Assembly: GCF_000836725.1 (NCBI RefSeq)
Contig: NZ_JXTH01000011.1
Coordinates: 1-54,823, forward strand
From: Anoxybacillus thermarum
GTDB taxonomy: Bacteria > Bacillota > Bacilli > Bacillales > Anoxybacillaceae
Length of the DNA: 54,823 nt
Reading direction: 5' to 3'
Positions 28,861 through 37,405 of this stretch are shown here, one piece after another (the stretch's first letter is position 1; the number at the start of each line of letters is the position of its first letter). Both the position numbers and the translations under genes were made by a program. The notes below the pieces were generated by a model. It made no database searches, was not told the DNA's origin, and saw nothing but the letters and a program-made list of their open reading frames with translations.

Positions 28861-28915
28861 TAGAAAATTTTTAAACATAAAACGTTTTCATATGGTACGA
28901 TAATGAAAATAAGGA

Positions 28916-28944
28916 TTGTAAAAGAAATGGAGATCCTCTATAAT
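28916..28944 (+). promoter_or_regulatory. Sigma-A promoter of hom-thrC-thrB
   Basis: TTGTAA at 28916-28921 and a perfect TATAAT at 28939-28944 with a 17-base spacer, leader of about 47 bases. No T-box or other leader structure is seen. An extended -10-like TGGTACGAT at 28893-28901 lies just upstream. Confidence 0.7.
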
Positions 28945-28997
28945 GTCTACTATAAAAAAACAAATGTTCATTACAGAGAAACAAGAGGTGGGGGAAG

Positions 28998-30299
28998 ATG
29001 ATAAAAAGTGTATCAGTTGGATTATTAGGATTAGGAACGGTTGGCAGTGGAGTTGTGAAAATTATTAAAAACCATCAAGATAAATTAATGCATCAAATTG
29101 GTTGCCCTGTTGAAATAAAAAAAGTTGCTGTGCGTGATCGCGATAAAAAAAGAGATGTCGTTTTGCCAGAGGCAGTATTAACGACAAACGTAGAAGAAGT
29201 CATTCATGACCCAGACATCGATGTTGTCATTGAAGTCATGGGAGGCATTGAAGAAACGCGACGATATATATTACAGGCGTTAAAGAACGGAAAACATGTT
29301 GTGACAGCAAATAAAGACTTAATGGCACTATATGGAACAGAGTTGCTTGCTGTTGCGTCTGAGCATGGTTGCGATTTGTTTTATGAAGCAAGTGTCGCAG
29401 GGGGAATTCCGATTTTACGCAGCCTTGTAGACGGATTAGCTTCCGATCGAATTACAAAAATGATGGGCATCGTAAACGGGACAACAAACTATATTTTGAC
29501 AAAAATGAGTAAATTTAATAAAAAATATGAAGAAGTATTGGCGGAAGCGCAGGCGCTCGGTTATGCTGAAGCGGATCCGACATCAGATGTAGAAGGACTA
29601 GATGCAGCAAGAAAAATGGCGATTTTAGCTCGTCTTGGTTTTTCGATGAACATTGATTTGCAAGATGTATACGTCAAAGGGATCACTGGAATTACGGAAG
29701 AAGATTTAAATTACAGCAAACGACTTGGTTATACGATGAAATTAATTGGTATTGCCCATCGAGATGGAGAGAAAGTAGAAGTGAGTGTGCAACCGACATT
29801 GTTACCAGAAACACACCCACTTGCGTCTGTCAATGATGAGTATAATGCCGTTTACGTTTACGGAGAAGCGGTTGGAGAAACGATGTTTTACGGTCCGGGA
29901 GCAGGAAGCTTACCGACAGCAACATCCGTTGTGTCGGACTTAGTTGCTGTAATGAAAAATATGCGCCTTGGGGTAAATGGGAGAAGCGCAGTTACCCCAC
30001 AATACGATAAGCAGTTAAAAGACGATAGCGAAATATACTCTAAATATTTCTTACGCATTCACGTAAAAGATCAAGTTGGAGCGTTTGCGAAAATTACATC
30101 ACTTTTTTCAGAGCGTGGAGTAAGTTTTGAGAAAATTTTACAATTGCCTTTAAAACAAAAAGATTTGGCAGAAATTGTTCTCGTTACGCATCAAGCATCT
30201 TTAAAAGATTACCGTGATGTGTTGCAACAGTTGCGCGATTTAGAAGTTGTCGAAGAAGTGAAAAGTTCGTATCGAGTAGAAGGGGAAGGTGCGTTGTAA
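28998..30299 (+). CDS. hom: Homoserine dehydrogenase
   Basis: A 433-residue NAD(P)H-dependent enzyme that makes homoserine for threonine and methionine. The N-terminal Rossmann motif is [15 protein letters not shown], the catalytic region contains [18 protein letters not shown] and [21 protein letters not shown], and the C-terminal ACT domain ([20 protein letters not shown]) gives allosteric feedback, probably by threonine. GAGGTGGGGGAAG lies before ATG 28998. First gene of the threonine operon; overlaps thrC in TAATG. Confidence 0.96.
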   Translation: MIKSVSVGLLGLGTVGSGVVKIIKNHQDKLMHQIGCPVEIKKVAVRDRDKKRDVVLPEAVLTTNVEEVIHDPDIDVVIEVMGGIEETRRYILQALKNGKHVVTANKDLMALYGTELLAVASEHGCDLFYEASVAGGIPILRSLVDGLASDRITKMMGIVNGTTNYILTKMSKFNKKYEEVLAEAQALGYAEADPTSDVEGLDAARKMAILARLGFSMNIDLQDVYVKGITGITEEDLNYSKRLGYTMKLIGIAHRDGEKVEVSVQPTLLPETHPLASVNDEYNAVYVYGEAVGETMFYGPGAGSLPTATSVVSDLVAVMKNMRLGVNGRSAVTPQYDKQLKDDSEIYSKYFLRIHVKDQVGAFAKITSLFSERGVSFEKILQLPLKQKDLAEIVLVTHQASLKDYRDVLQQLRDLEVVEEVKSSYRVEGEGAL

Positions 30300-31357
30300 T
30301 GTGGAGGGGATTGTTGCATCATTATCGTGACTATTTACCGGTGACAGATAAAACACCGATGTTATCGTTAAATGAGGGGAATACACCTCTCATTCCGCTC
30401 ATTCATTTGTCGGAAAGACTCGGTGTAGAATTATACGTTAAAACAGAGGGAGCAAACCCAACAGGATCTTTTAAAGATCGTGGGATGGTAATGGCTGTTG
30501 CTAAGGCAAAAGAAGAAGGAAGCGATACAATTATTTGCGCTTCGACAGGCAACACGTCTGCCGCTGCTGCTGCGTATGCTGCACGGGCAAATATGCGTTG
30601 CATTATCGTCATTCCCGACGGGAAAATTGCGCTCGGAAAGTTGGCGCAAGCGGTCATGTATGGGGCAGAAATTGTTGCGATTCAAGGAAATTTCGATCAC
30701 GCATTAAAAATGGTGCGTCGTTTAAGCGAAATGGCTCCGGTCACGCTTGTCAATTCAGTCAATCCGTATCGTATTGAAGGGCAAAAAACAGCAGCGTTTG
30801 AAATTTGTGAGCAACTCGGGCAAGCCCCTGATATTCTCGCTATTCCAGTCGGAAACGCAGGAAATATTACAGCATATTGGAAAGGATTTAAACAATTTCA
30901 TGAAAAGCATGGAACAACATTGCCGCAAATGCGCGGGTTTGAAGCAGAAGGAGCGGCAGCAATTGTTCGTAACAAAGTGATTGAAAATCCAGAAACGATT
31001 GCGACAGCAATTCGAATCGGTAACCCCGCAAGCTGGGAATATGCTGTTCAGGCCGCGAACGAATCGGGAGGAAAAATTGATGAAGTGACAGATGCCCAAA
31101 TTTTAGATGCGTACCGTTTACTTGCAAGAGAAGAAGGAATTTTTGCAGAACCTGCCTCATGTGCGTCGATTGCTGGTGTAATGAAACAGGTCGAGAGCGG
31201 CGAAATTGCAAAAGGAAGTCGAATCGTTGCAGTGTTGACTGGAAATGGATTGAAAGATCCAAATGTAGCGATGGACGCAACGAATATTCAACCGATCGTC
31301 TTGCCAAATGATGAAGAAGCGGTGTTTGCGCACATTCAAGGAGCTGTCCTTCAATGA
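30299..31357 (+). CDS. thrC: Threonine synthase
   Basis: A 352-residue PLP enzyme that converts O-phosphohomoserine to threonine. The PLP lysine is in [11 protein letters not shown] near residue 60, the phosphate-binding loop is in [14 protein letters not shown] and the SxGN segment [17 protein letters not shown] is present. Length is that of the short bacterial ThrC. Its ATG overlaps the hom stop by one base and its end overlaps thrB by four bases, so the three are translationally coupled. Confidence 0.96.
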   Translation: MWRGLLHHYRDYLPVTDKTPMLSLNEGNTPLIPLIHLSERLGVELYVKTEGANPTGSFKDRGMVMAVAKAKEEGSDTIICASTGNTSAAAAAYAARANMRCIIVIPDGKIALGKLAQAVMYGAEIVAIQGNFDHALKMVRRLSEMAPVTLVNSVNPYRIEGQKTAAFEICEQLGQAPDILAIPVGNAGNITAYWKGFKQFHEKHGTTLPQMRGFEAEGAAAIVRNKVIENPETIATAIRIGNPASWEYAVQAANESGGKIDEVTDAQILDAYRLLAREEGIFAEPASCASIAGVMKQVESGEIAKGSRIVAVLTGNGLKDPNVAMDATNIQPIVLPNDEEAVFAHIQGAVLQ

Positions 31358-32268
31358 ACGATGGAGAAATGTTAAAAATTGTTGTCCCAGGAAGTACGGC
31401 CAACCTTGGGCCTGGCTTTGATTCGATCGGATTAGCTGTATCGTTGCATTTAACTTTAGAAGTTGTTCGTGCGGAAATGTGGGAATTTGTCCCAAAAACA
31501 AGTGAAGTGAAAAGTATTCCAACGGACGAAAGCAATTTAATTTATCAAGTAGCAAATGAACTAGCTCGTCAGTATGGTGTGGCGTTGCCTCCGTGTCGCG
31601 TGTTTGTGTCAAGTAATATCCCATTTACGAGAGGGCTAGGTAGTAGCGCAGCGGCGATTGTAGCAGCTATTGAGTTAGCAAATGAGCTTGGGGGTCTTGA
31701 TTTGTCACAAGAGGAAAAAATGCGCGTAGCTAGCGTATATGAAGGTCATCCTGACAATGTCGGTGCTTCTTTATATGGGGGAGTAGTCATTGGAAGTCAT
31801 TTGAAAGACCGTACACATATTGTACACATTCCTTCCATCCCAGTTGATTTAATTGCTGTCATTCCGACGTATGAATTGGAAACGAAAAAGTCTCGCACTG
31901 TTCTTCCGAGCGCATTTACGCGCGAGCAAGCCGTTGAGGCAAGCGCAATTAGCAACGTGCTTGTGGCGGCATTGCTTACAAACCATTGGTCGCTCGTTGG
32001 TGAGATGATGGATGCCGACTTATTTCATCAACCATATCGTGAATGTCTCGTACCTGAATTGCCACATGTGCGTACAGTAGCGAAACGGAACGGGGCATTT
32101 GGGGTAGCGCTAAGCGGTGCTGGTCCGACTGTCCTTTGTTTTTCTGAACAAGGGAGAGGGAAAGAAGTATACGATGCGCTTGTGGCAACATTTCTACATT
32201 GTGATGTTCGAATGTTGTCAGTAGAAACAAAGGGGAGTTGTGTATATAAAATGGCGTTAGAGAAATAA
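31354..32268 (+). CDS. thrB: Homoserine kinase
   Basis: A 304-residue GHMP-family kinase that phosphorylates homoserine. Motif 1 is [18 protein letters not shown] near residue 11, the ATP-binding loop is [16 protein letters not shown] near residue 90, and motif 3 near the C-terminus is [14 protein letters not shown]. The start ATG 31354 overlaps the thrC stop (ATGA). A strong terminator follows, closing the operon. Confidence 0.95.
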   Translation: MNDGEMLKIVVPGSTANLGPGFDSIGLAVSLHLTLEVVRAEMWEFVPKTSEVKSIPTDESNLIYQVANELARQYGVALPPCRVFVSSNIPFTRGLGSSAAAIVAAIELANELGGLDLSQEEKMRVASVYEGHPDNVGASLYGGVVIGSHLKDRTHIVHIPSIPVDLIAVIPTYELETKKSRTVLPSAFTREQAVEASAISNVLVAALLTNHWSLVGEMMDADLFHQPYRECLVPELPHVRTVAKRNGAFGVALSGAGPTVLCFSEQGRGKEVYDALVATFLHCDVRMLSVETKGSCVYKMALEK

Positions 32269-32287
32269 ATGATTTTCTTCATGTCAA

Positions 32288-32320
32288 AAGGGGTGCATTT
32301 TTTGCACCCCCCTTTTTCTT
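32288..32320. terminator. Terminator between thrB and yutI
   Basis: GGGGTGCA and TGCACCCC form an 8-bp stem around five T residues, followed by a T-rich tract; A-rich sequence on the other side suggests it may also serve yutI from the other strand. Confidence 0.85.
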
Positions 32321-32556
32321 TAGAACACTTGTTCAACTTCAACAACGCCAGGAACTTCTTCAAGTAATGCGCGCTCAATACCAGCTTTTAATGTGATCGT
32401 TGAGCTTGGGCAGCTTCCGCACGCACCGAGAAGGCGAAGTTTAACAACGCCGTCTTCTACATCGACTAATTCACAATCTCCGCCATCGCGAAGTAAAAAT
32501 GGACGAAGTTTATCTAATACTTCTTGCACTTGTTGTTTAATATCTTGATCTGCCAT
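32320..32556 (-). CDS. yutI: NifU-like Fe-S scaffold protein YutI
   Basis: A 78-residue protein equal to the NifU C-terminal domain. It carries the Fe-S-binding CxxC in [20 protein letters not shown] near residue 45. Such proteins receive and transfer clusters and complement the Suf scaffold. ATG 32556 ([20 protein letters not shown]) is preceded by AAAGGAG; an upstream ATG at 32562 is less well spaced. Adjacent to the divergent yuzD, as in B. subtilis. Confidence 0.92.
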   Translation of the reverse strand: MADQDIKQQVQEVLDKLRPFLLRDGGDCELVDVEDGVVKLRLLGACGSCPSSTITLKAGIERALLEEVPGVVEVEQVF

Positions 32557-32650
32557 TTTCATCGACTCCTTTCACTAATTTTATTATAATCATCATGATG
32601 AAAAAAATCTATCAACGTTACTTAACTTTTTTCCAGGGGAGAGAATAAAT

Positions 32651-32956
32651 ATGATTGAGATATGTGTGTATGGGGCGGATATGATTTGTGCTTCTTGTGT
32701 CGGTGCACCATCATCAAAGGATACGTATGAATGGCTTCAAGCTGCTGTTTCGCGCAAATATCCGAACGATTCATTTAAATTTGTGTATGTCGATATTTTT
32801 CATCCACCAGAAGATGAAGAAAAACGTCAATTAGCACAAAAGGTCATTGACGAAGACTTATTTTATCCTGTTGTTGTCATTGATGGGGAGATTGTTGACG
32901 AAGGAAATCCGAAATTAAAAAACATTTATAAAGCGATTGAAAAAAGGGCGAAGTAA
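32651..32956 (+). CDS. yuzD: YuzD family protein (DUF1462)
   Basis: A 101-residue protein with a thioredoxin-like fold. The N-terminal motif is MICASCVGAPSS near residues 11-22, giving a CxxC, and the later FYPVVVIDGEIVDEGNPKLKNIYKAI resembles the C-terminal half of glutaredoxin-like folds. The function is unknown. AGGGGAGA is upstream of ATG 32651. Paired with yutI in Bacillaceae, which suggests a redox or cluster link. Confidence 0.85.
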   Translation: MIEICVYGADMICASCVGAPSSKDTYEWLQAAVSRKYPNDSFKFVYVDIFHPPEDEEKRQLAQKVIDEDLFYPVVVIDGEIVDEGNPKLKNIYKAIEKRAK

Positions 32957-32964
32957 CTCGCCCT
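32945..32964 (-). terminator. Terminator of the coiled-coil gene (minus strand)
   Basis: GGGCGA and TCGCCC pair around a 6-base loop; on the minus strand it runs into CCCTTTTTTC, so it ends the minus-strand gene while overlapping the yuzD stop. Confidence 0.65.
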
Positions 32965-32967
32965 CAT

Positions 32968-33351
32968 TCATTTTACACAACGCAAATCAGTAATTTGGGC
33001 TTCATGTTCAATGGAACGTTTAGAGAGTACATCTAAAATACGCTCTTGTCTTTTCTGATTTGCTTCAATATTTTTGACGATTTCATTCGTTTCAAGTACA
33101 GCTTGTTGGATCATTTTCAAGTCTTGCTTTGTAGCCATGTTTTCAAGATCTTGCTTTGTAGCCATGTTTTCAAGATCTTGCTTTGTAGCCATGTTTTCAA
33201 GATCTTGCTTTGTAGCCATGTTTTCAAGATCTTGCTTTGTAGCCATGTTTTCAAGATCTTGCTTTGTAGCCATTGTCTGTCTCATGTTATTCATTTCTGC
33301 TTGAAGTTCGTTTAACTTTGTGAGGACTTGCTGGAGAACCGCTTCCAACAC
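32968..33351 (-). CDS. Coiled-coil protein with six MATKQDLEN repeats
   Basis: A 127-residue, entirely helical and charged protein. After an N-terminal helix (MLEAVLQQVLTKLNELQAEMNNMRQT) it has six consecutive 9-residue units, five MATKQDLEN and one MATKQDLKM, then a second helix with heptad spacing (TNEIVKNIEANQKRQERILDVLSKRSIEHEAQITDLR). It is probably a cytoplasmic coiled coil. The repeats are encoded by near-identical 27-base units, so copy number may vary between strains. The function is unknown. AAAGGAGGG precedes the start. Confidence 0.8.
   Translation of the reverse strand: MLEAVLQQVLTKLNELQAEMNNMRQTMATKQDLENMATKQDLENMATKQDLENMATKQDLENMATKQDLENMATKQDLKMIQQAVLETNEIVKNIEANQKRQERILDVLSKRSIEHEAQITDLRCVK
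33117..33274 (-). repeat. Tandem array of 27-base coding repeats
   Basis: The plus-strand marker GCCAT recurs at 33134, 33161, 33188, 33215, 33242 and 33269, an exact 27-base period. The internal units are identical (GTAGCCATGTTTTCAAGATC as core). They encode the MATKQDLEN units. Base-level identity beyond what coding demands points to recent expansion. Confidence 0.95.
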
Positions 33352-33384
33352 TTATCCCTCCTTTCTGCTGGTTATGTGTATAAA

Positions 33385-33416
33385 GAAAACACCTTAATAA
33401 AATCTAAGGTGTTTTC
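33385..33416 (-). terminator. Perfect 12-bp hairpin between yutJ and the coiled-coil gene
   Basis: GAAAACACCTTA and TAAGGTGTTTTC form a perfect 12-bp stem with an 8-base loop, followed on the minus strand by TTTATAC. It lies about 95 bases after the yutJ stop, and downstream of a possible promoter for the coiled-coil gene, so it is either the yutJ terminator or a leader attenuator. Confidence 0.7.
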
Positions 33417-33441
33417 GGCATGGGAAGATCATTATTTTATT

Positions 33442-33470
33442 ATGCTATGCTTATCATACCATAGTGTCAA
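33442..33470 (-). promoter_or_regulatory. Promoter of the coiled-coil gene
   Basis: On the minus strand TTGACA (33470-33465) and TAGCAT (33447-33442) with 17 bases between. An extended -10-like TGGTATGAT lies inside the spacer (33461-33453). Confidence 0.5.
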
Positions 33471-33509
33471 ACAAAAAACAGCATATGTTTGTACGAAAAA
33501 TGTAGGCAA

Positions 33510-34577
33510 TTAATATCCATTATGGTACTTGTACATCCATAAGACGCCTGATTTCAGTAGGCGTGGAACCCGTCCGGTTAGTGGGCGATCGGCAACGAGG
33601 CCAAAGCCATGTTTTTTGCCTAATGATCCTAAAATACCTTTTAACTTAATTGGCGGAAATTCGCTTGGTGGTTCTTCGTCTTTCCATCTTTTTTGTAATA
33701 CTTGAGCGATTTGTTCTGCTTGTCCTTCGGCAAGTTGGGCGCTCGGAGCGTGCGGTAAGCTTGCGCAATCGCCAACAACATATACATTTTCTATATTTGG
33801 AATATGATGTCGAGGTGTTAATATGACACGCCCTTGACCGTCTTTTTCTACATCGAGTTCGCGGACGACACGATTCGGTTGAATGCCGGCAGTCCATACA
33901 ATCGCATCGCAATGGATTGCTTCGTCGTGATTATACAACGTATGTTCCTCAACTTTTGTAATATTTGATTGACGAATGAGCTCTACACCATGCGAATGAA
34001 ACCATTGCTCTACATAATGGCTTAGACGTTCAGGAAACATAGATAAAATGCGTGTGCCGCGGTCAAATAGTTTCACGTGTAAATCTGGACGACTTTCAAC
34101 TAATTCGCTTGCCAATTCTACACCGCTTAACCCGGCACCGACGACACCGACGATGCTATGTGGTGGGAGATTGCTTAGTTTTTGATACGTTTCTCTTGCT
34201 TTATCAATTGTTTGAATGCTATAAGTAAAAATGTCTGCACCGGGTACACCGTGATATTTATCTTCGCAACCTAATCCGATGACTAAGTCATCATACGGAA
34301 TACACGTTCCGTCTTGAAGATGAACAACTTCATGATGTAAATCAATTTTTTGGACCTCGCCAAAAACGTAAGATAGGCGAGGGTGTTCTGGGAATGGAAC
34401 GCGAATGTGCTGGTCACTAATCGTCCCAGCAGCTAAAGCATAATATTCTGTCTTTAAACAATGGTATGGAACACGATCAATTAATGTAATATGGATATGT
34501 TCTGGTAAATTCGGAAGGATGCGGAGTAAGATGCGCATATTTCCGTATCCGCCGCCAAGTAGCACGAGGTTTCTCAT
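33510..34577 (-). CDS. yutJ: NADH dehydrogenase-like flavoprotein YutJ
   Basis: A 355-residue pyridine nucleotide-disulphide oxidoreductase of the type II NADH dehydrogenase family. FAD motif LVLLGGGYGNMRIL at the N-terminus, NADH-binding motif GVVGAGLSGVELASELVE near residue 150, and the second FAD segment VYVVGDCASLPHAPSAQLAEGQ. It is a paralogue of yumB at 38.7 kb, but shorter. ATG 34577 follows AAGGGGAAAG; the frame upstream to 34661 is not supported. Whether it reduces quinone is not known. Confidence 0.85.
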   Translation of the reverse strand: MRNLVLLGGGYGNMRILLRILPNLPEHIHITLIDRVPYHCLKTEYYALAAGTISDQHIRVPFPEHPRLSYVFGEVQKIDLHHEVVHLQDGTCIPYDDLVIGLGCEDKYHGVPGADIFTYSIQTIDKARETYQKLSNLPPHSIVGVVGAGLSGVELASELVESRPDLHVKLFDRGTRILSMFPERLSHYVEQWFHSHGVELIRQSNITKVEEHTLYNHDEAIHCDAIVWTAGIQPNRVVRELDVEKDGQGRVILTPRHHIPNIENVYVVGDCASLPHAPSAQLAEGQAEQIAQVLQKRWKDEEPPSEFPPIKLKGILGSLGKKHGFGLVADRPLTGRVPRLLKSGVLWMYKYHNGY

Positions 34578-34692
34578 GGAAGCTTTCCCCTTTTGATAAA
34601 ATTCGACCACTAAAAGTATAGCGAAATTGTGACAAAATAACAACATTTTTTCGAGAAACATGAATAATTAAGATGTTTTTCTTATGTCAATA

Positions 34693-34722
34693 TTACATCA
34701 TTTTTGTTGAAAGTGTTATAAT
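34693..34722 (+). promoter_or_regulatory. Sigma-A promoter of yuzB
   Basis: TTACAT at 34693-34698 and a perfect TATAAT at 34717-34722 with an 18-base spacer. Confidence 0.55.
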
Positions 34723-34743
34723 AATAAGATTGAGGTGAATACA

Positions 34744-34983
34744 TTGTTGAAACCGATCGTTGAATTTTGTATAAGTAATTTGGCAAATGGCTCACAACGC
34801 GCGCTAGAGCAACTTGAAAAAGATCCGAATTTAGACATTGTTGAATACGGATGTTTGGGATACTGTGGAAAATGTGCCAATATGTTATTTGCGATGGTAA
34901 ATGGGGATATTGTTACAGCAGAGGATGCAGAGCAGCTCGTTGAGCGAGTGTATGAATATATTGAAGAAAATCCAATGTTTTAG
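34744..34983 (+). CDS. yuzB: YuzB family protein (DUF1450)
   Basis: A 79-residue protein of the YuzB/DUF1450 family. Three conserved cysteines occur in VEFCISNL and [14 protein letters not shown], resembling a thioredoxin-like [2Fe-2S] ferredoxin cysteine pattern. Function unknown. GAGGTG at 34732-34737 places the start at TTG 34744 (or TTG 34747). Confidence 0.82.
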   Translation: MLKPIVEFCISNLANGSQRALEQLEKDPNLDIVEYGCLGYCGKCANMLFAMVNGDIVTAEDAEQLVERVYEYIEENPMF

Positions 34984-35008
34984 GGGGCTATTGTGCCCCC
35001 CTTTTTTC
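34983..35008. terminator. Terminator between yuzB and the DUF2225 gene
   Basis: GGGGGC and GCCCCC pair around TATTGT, followed by six T residues on the plus strand. Confidence 0.8.
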
Positions 35009-35671
35009 TTCACGAATTTCTTGCCAACGGTCGTAAGCCATATTGACAATTCCTTTTTCAATCGTCTCTTTTTTTCTAGCAATCACGCGCGAAAAATAAA
35101 TGATTGCTTGTTTTTCTTTTCCTAGCCTACGATACAATTCTCCGATTAAATACAATAAGCGCACTTCGGACATATGTGTGTGAACAAAATCATCTGCTTC
35201 ATAAGAAGCGATATATTGCTCGAGCGCTAATCGCATAAATCGCCGTTCTTCTTCGCTTTTTTCGTTTGCACGATATAACCATGCAAGACGCATATAAAGT
35301 CCAGCGAGCGTAATATGTTTTTCTTTTTTCAATGTGGCGGAATAAATGCCGAGCTTGTATGTATCAATGGCCTCAGCAAATGTACGAGCCCCACTGTAAT
35401 TTTTTCCACGCCAATTGGCGCAAATGTTTTGTTGAATGGCCTCAAGCGTTCGTGGTGGGAAATATGTTGAAAATTCTTCTGTTGCTGCAAATCCGCAATG
35501 TGGACAAACGTGTACATAATACAAAAGCGGATTCGCTTCTTCGCTCGCATAATATGAGCAAAAGTCAGTATCGTGCCGGATGGGACGAATGAAACGCGAA
35601 CGAACTTTTTTCGTTGTATATGTTTGTTTACAAACAAGACATGTGACGGTACGATCATATAAAATATCCAT
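34988..35671 (-). CDS. DUF2225 family protein
   Basis: A 227-residue protein of the DUF2225 family. The N-terminus has two CxxC zinc-knuckle pairs (VTCLVCKQTY and HVCPHCGFAA) about 43 residues apart. The rest is a TPR-like helical region (AGLYMRLAWLYRANEKSEEE, LLYLIGELYRRLGKEKQAIIYFSRVI). It probably binds a partner protein; the role is unknown. AGGGAAC precedes ATG 35671. The gene lies inside the yuzB-dapF gap. Confidence 0.85.
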   Translation of the reverse strand: MDILYDRTVTCLVCKQTYTTKKVRSRFIRPIRHDTDFCSYYASEEANPLLYYVHVCPHCGFAATEEFSTYFPPRTLEAIQQNICANWRGKNYSGARTFAEAIDTYKLGIYSATLKKEKHITLAGLYMRLAWLYRANEKSEEERRFMRLALEQYIASYEADDFVHTHMSEVRLLYLIGELYRRLGKEKQAIIYFSRVIARKKETIEKGIVNMAYDRWQEIREEKRGAQ

Positions 35672-35758
35672 TATGTTCCCTGCCTTGTATGATTGATAGT
35701 CATATTATACTATATGTTTCTCGGATTGCCTGTGACTTTTTATATATTTGTAAAAAAG

Positions 35759-35787
35759 TTGTCACGTTCATGGCAACGATGTATAGT
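35759..35787 (+). promoter_or_regulatory. Sigma-A promoter of dapF
   Basis: TTGTCA at 35759-35764 and TATAGT at 35782-35787 with a 17-base spacer; start near 35794, about 23 bases before the ATG. Confidence 0.7.
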
Positions 35788-35816
35788 GTTATTAAACATG
35801 TATGGGGAGGGACAGT

Positions 35817-36671
35817 ATGAGAAGTTTTTCGTTCACGAAAATGCATGGATTAGGAAATAGTTATATTTATGTCAATATGTTTAAAGAGCGTTTAGCAGAA
35901 GAGGAATTATCTTATATCGCAAAGCGAGTGGCAAATGTACATACAGGGATTGGATCAGATGGACTGATTTTAATTTGCCCATCTGATGTGGCACCGGTGA
36001 AAATGCGAATTTTTAATAGCGATGGATCGGAAGGGAAAAATTGTGGCAACGGATTGCGATGTGTAGCGAAATATGTATATGAGCATGGCATCGTTCAAGA
36101 GAAACAGTTTATGATTGAAACGTTATCAGGTCTTGTTCAAGCTCGCGTTTTTGTAGAAGACAGAAAAGTCAATAGTGTGGAAATCAATATGGGAAAACCT
36201 CGTTTATCTCGTGGAGAAATACCGATGGTCGGAAAAGAAAACGATGTAGTTATTAACGAACGAATGGATTTTGCAGGGCATACGTATTATATGACAGGTG
36301 TATCGATGGGGAATCCTCATGCGGTATTTTATGTTGATCGTATTGAGGAGGCGCCAGTAACGACGCTTGGACCGATCGTTGAAAAAGATGAGCGCTTTCC
36401 AGAGGGAATAAATGTCGAGTTTGTAGAAGTGGTGAATGAACGTGAGCTTCATTTTCGTGTATGGGAGCGGGGATCTGGAGTGACCGAAGCGTGTGGTACG
36501 GGGGCATGTGCAGCGGTTGTGGCGTCGGTGCTAAATGGAAAAACGAAGCGAAATGAGGAAACGGTTGTTCATTTAGCTGGTGGAGATTTGTATATTACGT
36601 GGAAAGAAAATGGCGATGTGTTGATGCGCGGTGCCGCAGAAACGATTTGTACAGGTGTATACTATTATTAA
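35817..36671 (+). CDS. dapF: Diaminopimelate epimerase
   Basis: A 284-residue cofactor-independent racemase that makes meso-diaminopimelate for lysine and peptidoglycan. The two catalytic Cys are in [20 protein letters not shown] near residue 80 and in [14 protein letters not shown] near residue 226. [14 protein letters not shown] is the standard start. ATG 35817 has GGGGAGGG upstream; the ATG at 35802 is too close to it. Followed by yutM at 15 bases, probably co-transcribed. Confidence 0.95.
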   Translation: MRSFSFTKMHGLGNSYIYVNMFKERLAEEELSYIAKRVANVHTGIGSDGLILICPSDVAPVKMRIFNSDGSEGKNCGNGLRCVAKYVYEHGIVQEKQFMIETLSGLVQARVFVEDRKVNSVEINMGKPRLSRGEIPMVGKENDVVINERMDFAGHTYYMTGVSMGNPHAVFYVDRIEEAPVTTLGPIVEKDERFPEGINVEFVEVVNERELHFRVWERGSGVTEACGTGACAAVVASVLNGKTKRNEETVVHLAGGDLYITWKENGDVLMRGAAETICTGVYYY

Positions 36672-36686
36672 AAGGAGTGAAGTTCA

Positions 36687-37049
36687 ATGGAACAAATTGT
36701 GATACTCACAGAAAAAGCGGCGGAGCAAGTGAAACAGATGATGAAAGAAAGCGGGGAAGAAAACGTTTATTTTCGTGTCGGTGTTTATGGTGGAGGATGT
36801 AGCGGATTATCTTATGCGATGGGGTTTGATCATCAGAAGCGTGAAGAAGATCATGAGTTTGAACAAGACGGTTTGCGTATATTAGTCGATAAAGAAAGTG
36901 CGCTTGTATTAAAAGGAACGACGATTGATTACGAACAAGGGGCGATGGGTGGTGGATTTACGATTCACAATCCGAATGCCATTGCTTCGTGCGGCTGCGG
37001 TTCATCGTTCCGTACAGCGACTCATGCTGGTACGCCAGAAGAATGTTAA
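36687..37049 (+). CDS. yutM: SufA/HesB-type Fe-S carrier YutM
   Basis: A 120-residue A-type Fe-S carrier. The three cysteine ligands are in GGGCSGLSYAM near residue 38 and in the C-terminal SCGCGSSF near residue 102. These proteins accept clusters from SufBCD and hand them to target enzymes such as LipA. AAAGGAG is upstream of ATG 36687. It completes the Suf parts of the window together with YutI. Also called SufA in newer annotations. Confidence 0.93.
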   Translation: MEQIVILTEKAAEQVKQMMKESGEENVYFRVGVYGGGCSGLSYAMGFDHQKREEDHEFEQDGLRILVDKESALVLKGTTIDYEQGAMGGGFTIHNPNAIASCGCGSSFRTATHAGTPEEC

Positions 37050-37061
37050 GGGGGATAGGAT

Positions 37062-37385
37062 ATGAAGGGACAAAGAAATATTATCCTTGCTCTTGTGTTT
37101 GCATTACTTGTGGCACTATTCTCTATTGCCAATATTCAAAATGTAGAGGTCAATTATATCGTTGGCTATTTTGAAACGCCATTAGTTATTGTCATTTTAG
37201 GTTCTGTCACTCTTGGAGCGCTCATTGTTTTTTTTGTTGGTGGATGGAAGTTTGTGAAGATGAGAAATTATACAAAAAAGTTGCAGATAGAGGTGGAGCA
37301 ATTGCGATCATCTTTGCCAAATGATGAAGTGGCTACTACGATTCAAAATGTGACAAATGAAAATAATGAGAAGCCCCTCTCTTAA
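37062..37385 (+). CDS. LapA-domain membrane protein (DUF1049)
   Basis: A 107-residue protein with two membrane segments (IILALVFALLVALFSIANI and TPLVIVILGSVTLGALIVFF), then a helical tail predicted to be coiled coil (MRNYTKKLQIEVEQLRSSL). This is the lipopolysaccharide assembly A (LapA/DUF1049) layout that also occurs in Firmicutes such as YrvD. Its job in Gram-positives is unknown. Twelve bases after yutM, probably same operon. Confidence 0.8.
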   Translation: MKGQRNIILALVFALLVALFSIANIQNVEVNYIVGYFETPLVIVILGSVTLGALIVFFVGGWKFVKMRNYTKKLQIEVEQLRSSLPNDEVATTIQNVTNENNEKPLS

Positions 37386-37405
37386 GAGAAGGGCTTCTCA
37401 TTATT
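37362..37405. terminator. Near-perfect bidirectional terminator between LapA gene and yumC
   Basis: AATAATGAGAAGCCC and GGGCTTCTCATTATT flank CTCTCTTAAGAGAA; the whole 44 bases form one palindrome with a single mismatch. It contains the stop codons of both converging genes. Confidence 0.9.

Noticed and set aside
28844-28997. T-box or other amino acid leader for hom-thrC-thrB
   Set aside because: The leader after the predicted start is only about 47 bases and has neither the T-box sequence nor a terminator hairpin.
30888-31535. 215-codon open frame on the minus strand
   Set aside because: It lies antisense to thrC and thrB, both certain genes; composition is low-complexity Leu/Ser/His and there is no start signal.
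33117-33274. CRISPR-like periodic repeat
   Set aside because: The 27-base units are contiguous without spacers and encode a regular heptad-like protein repeat, so this is a coding tandem repeat and not a CRISPR array.
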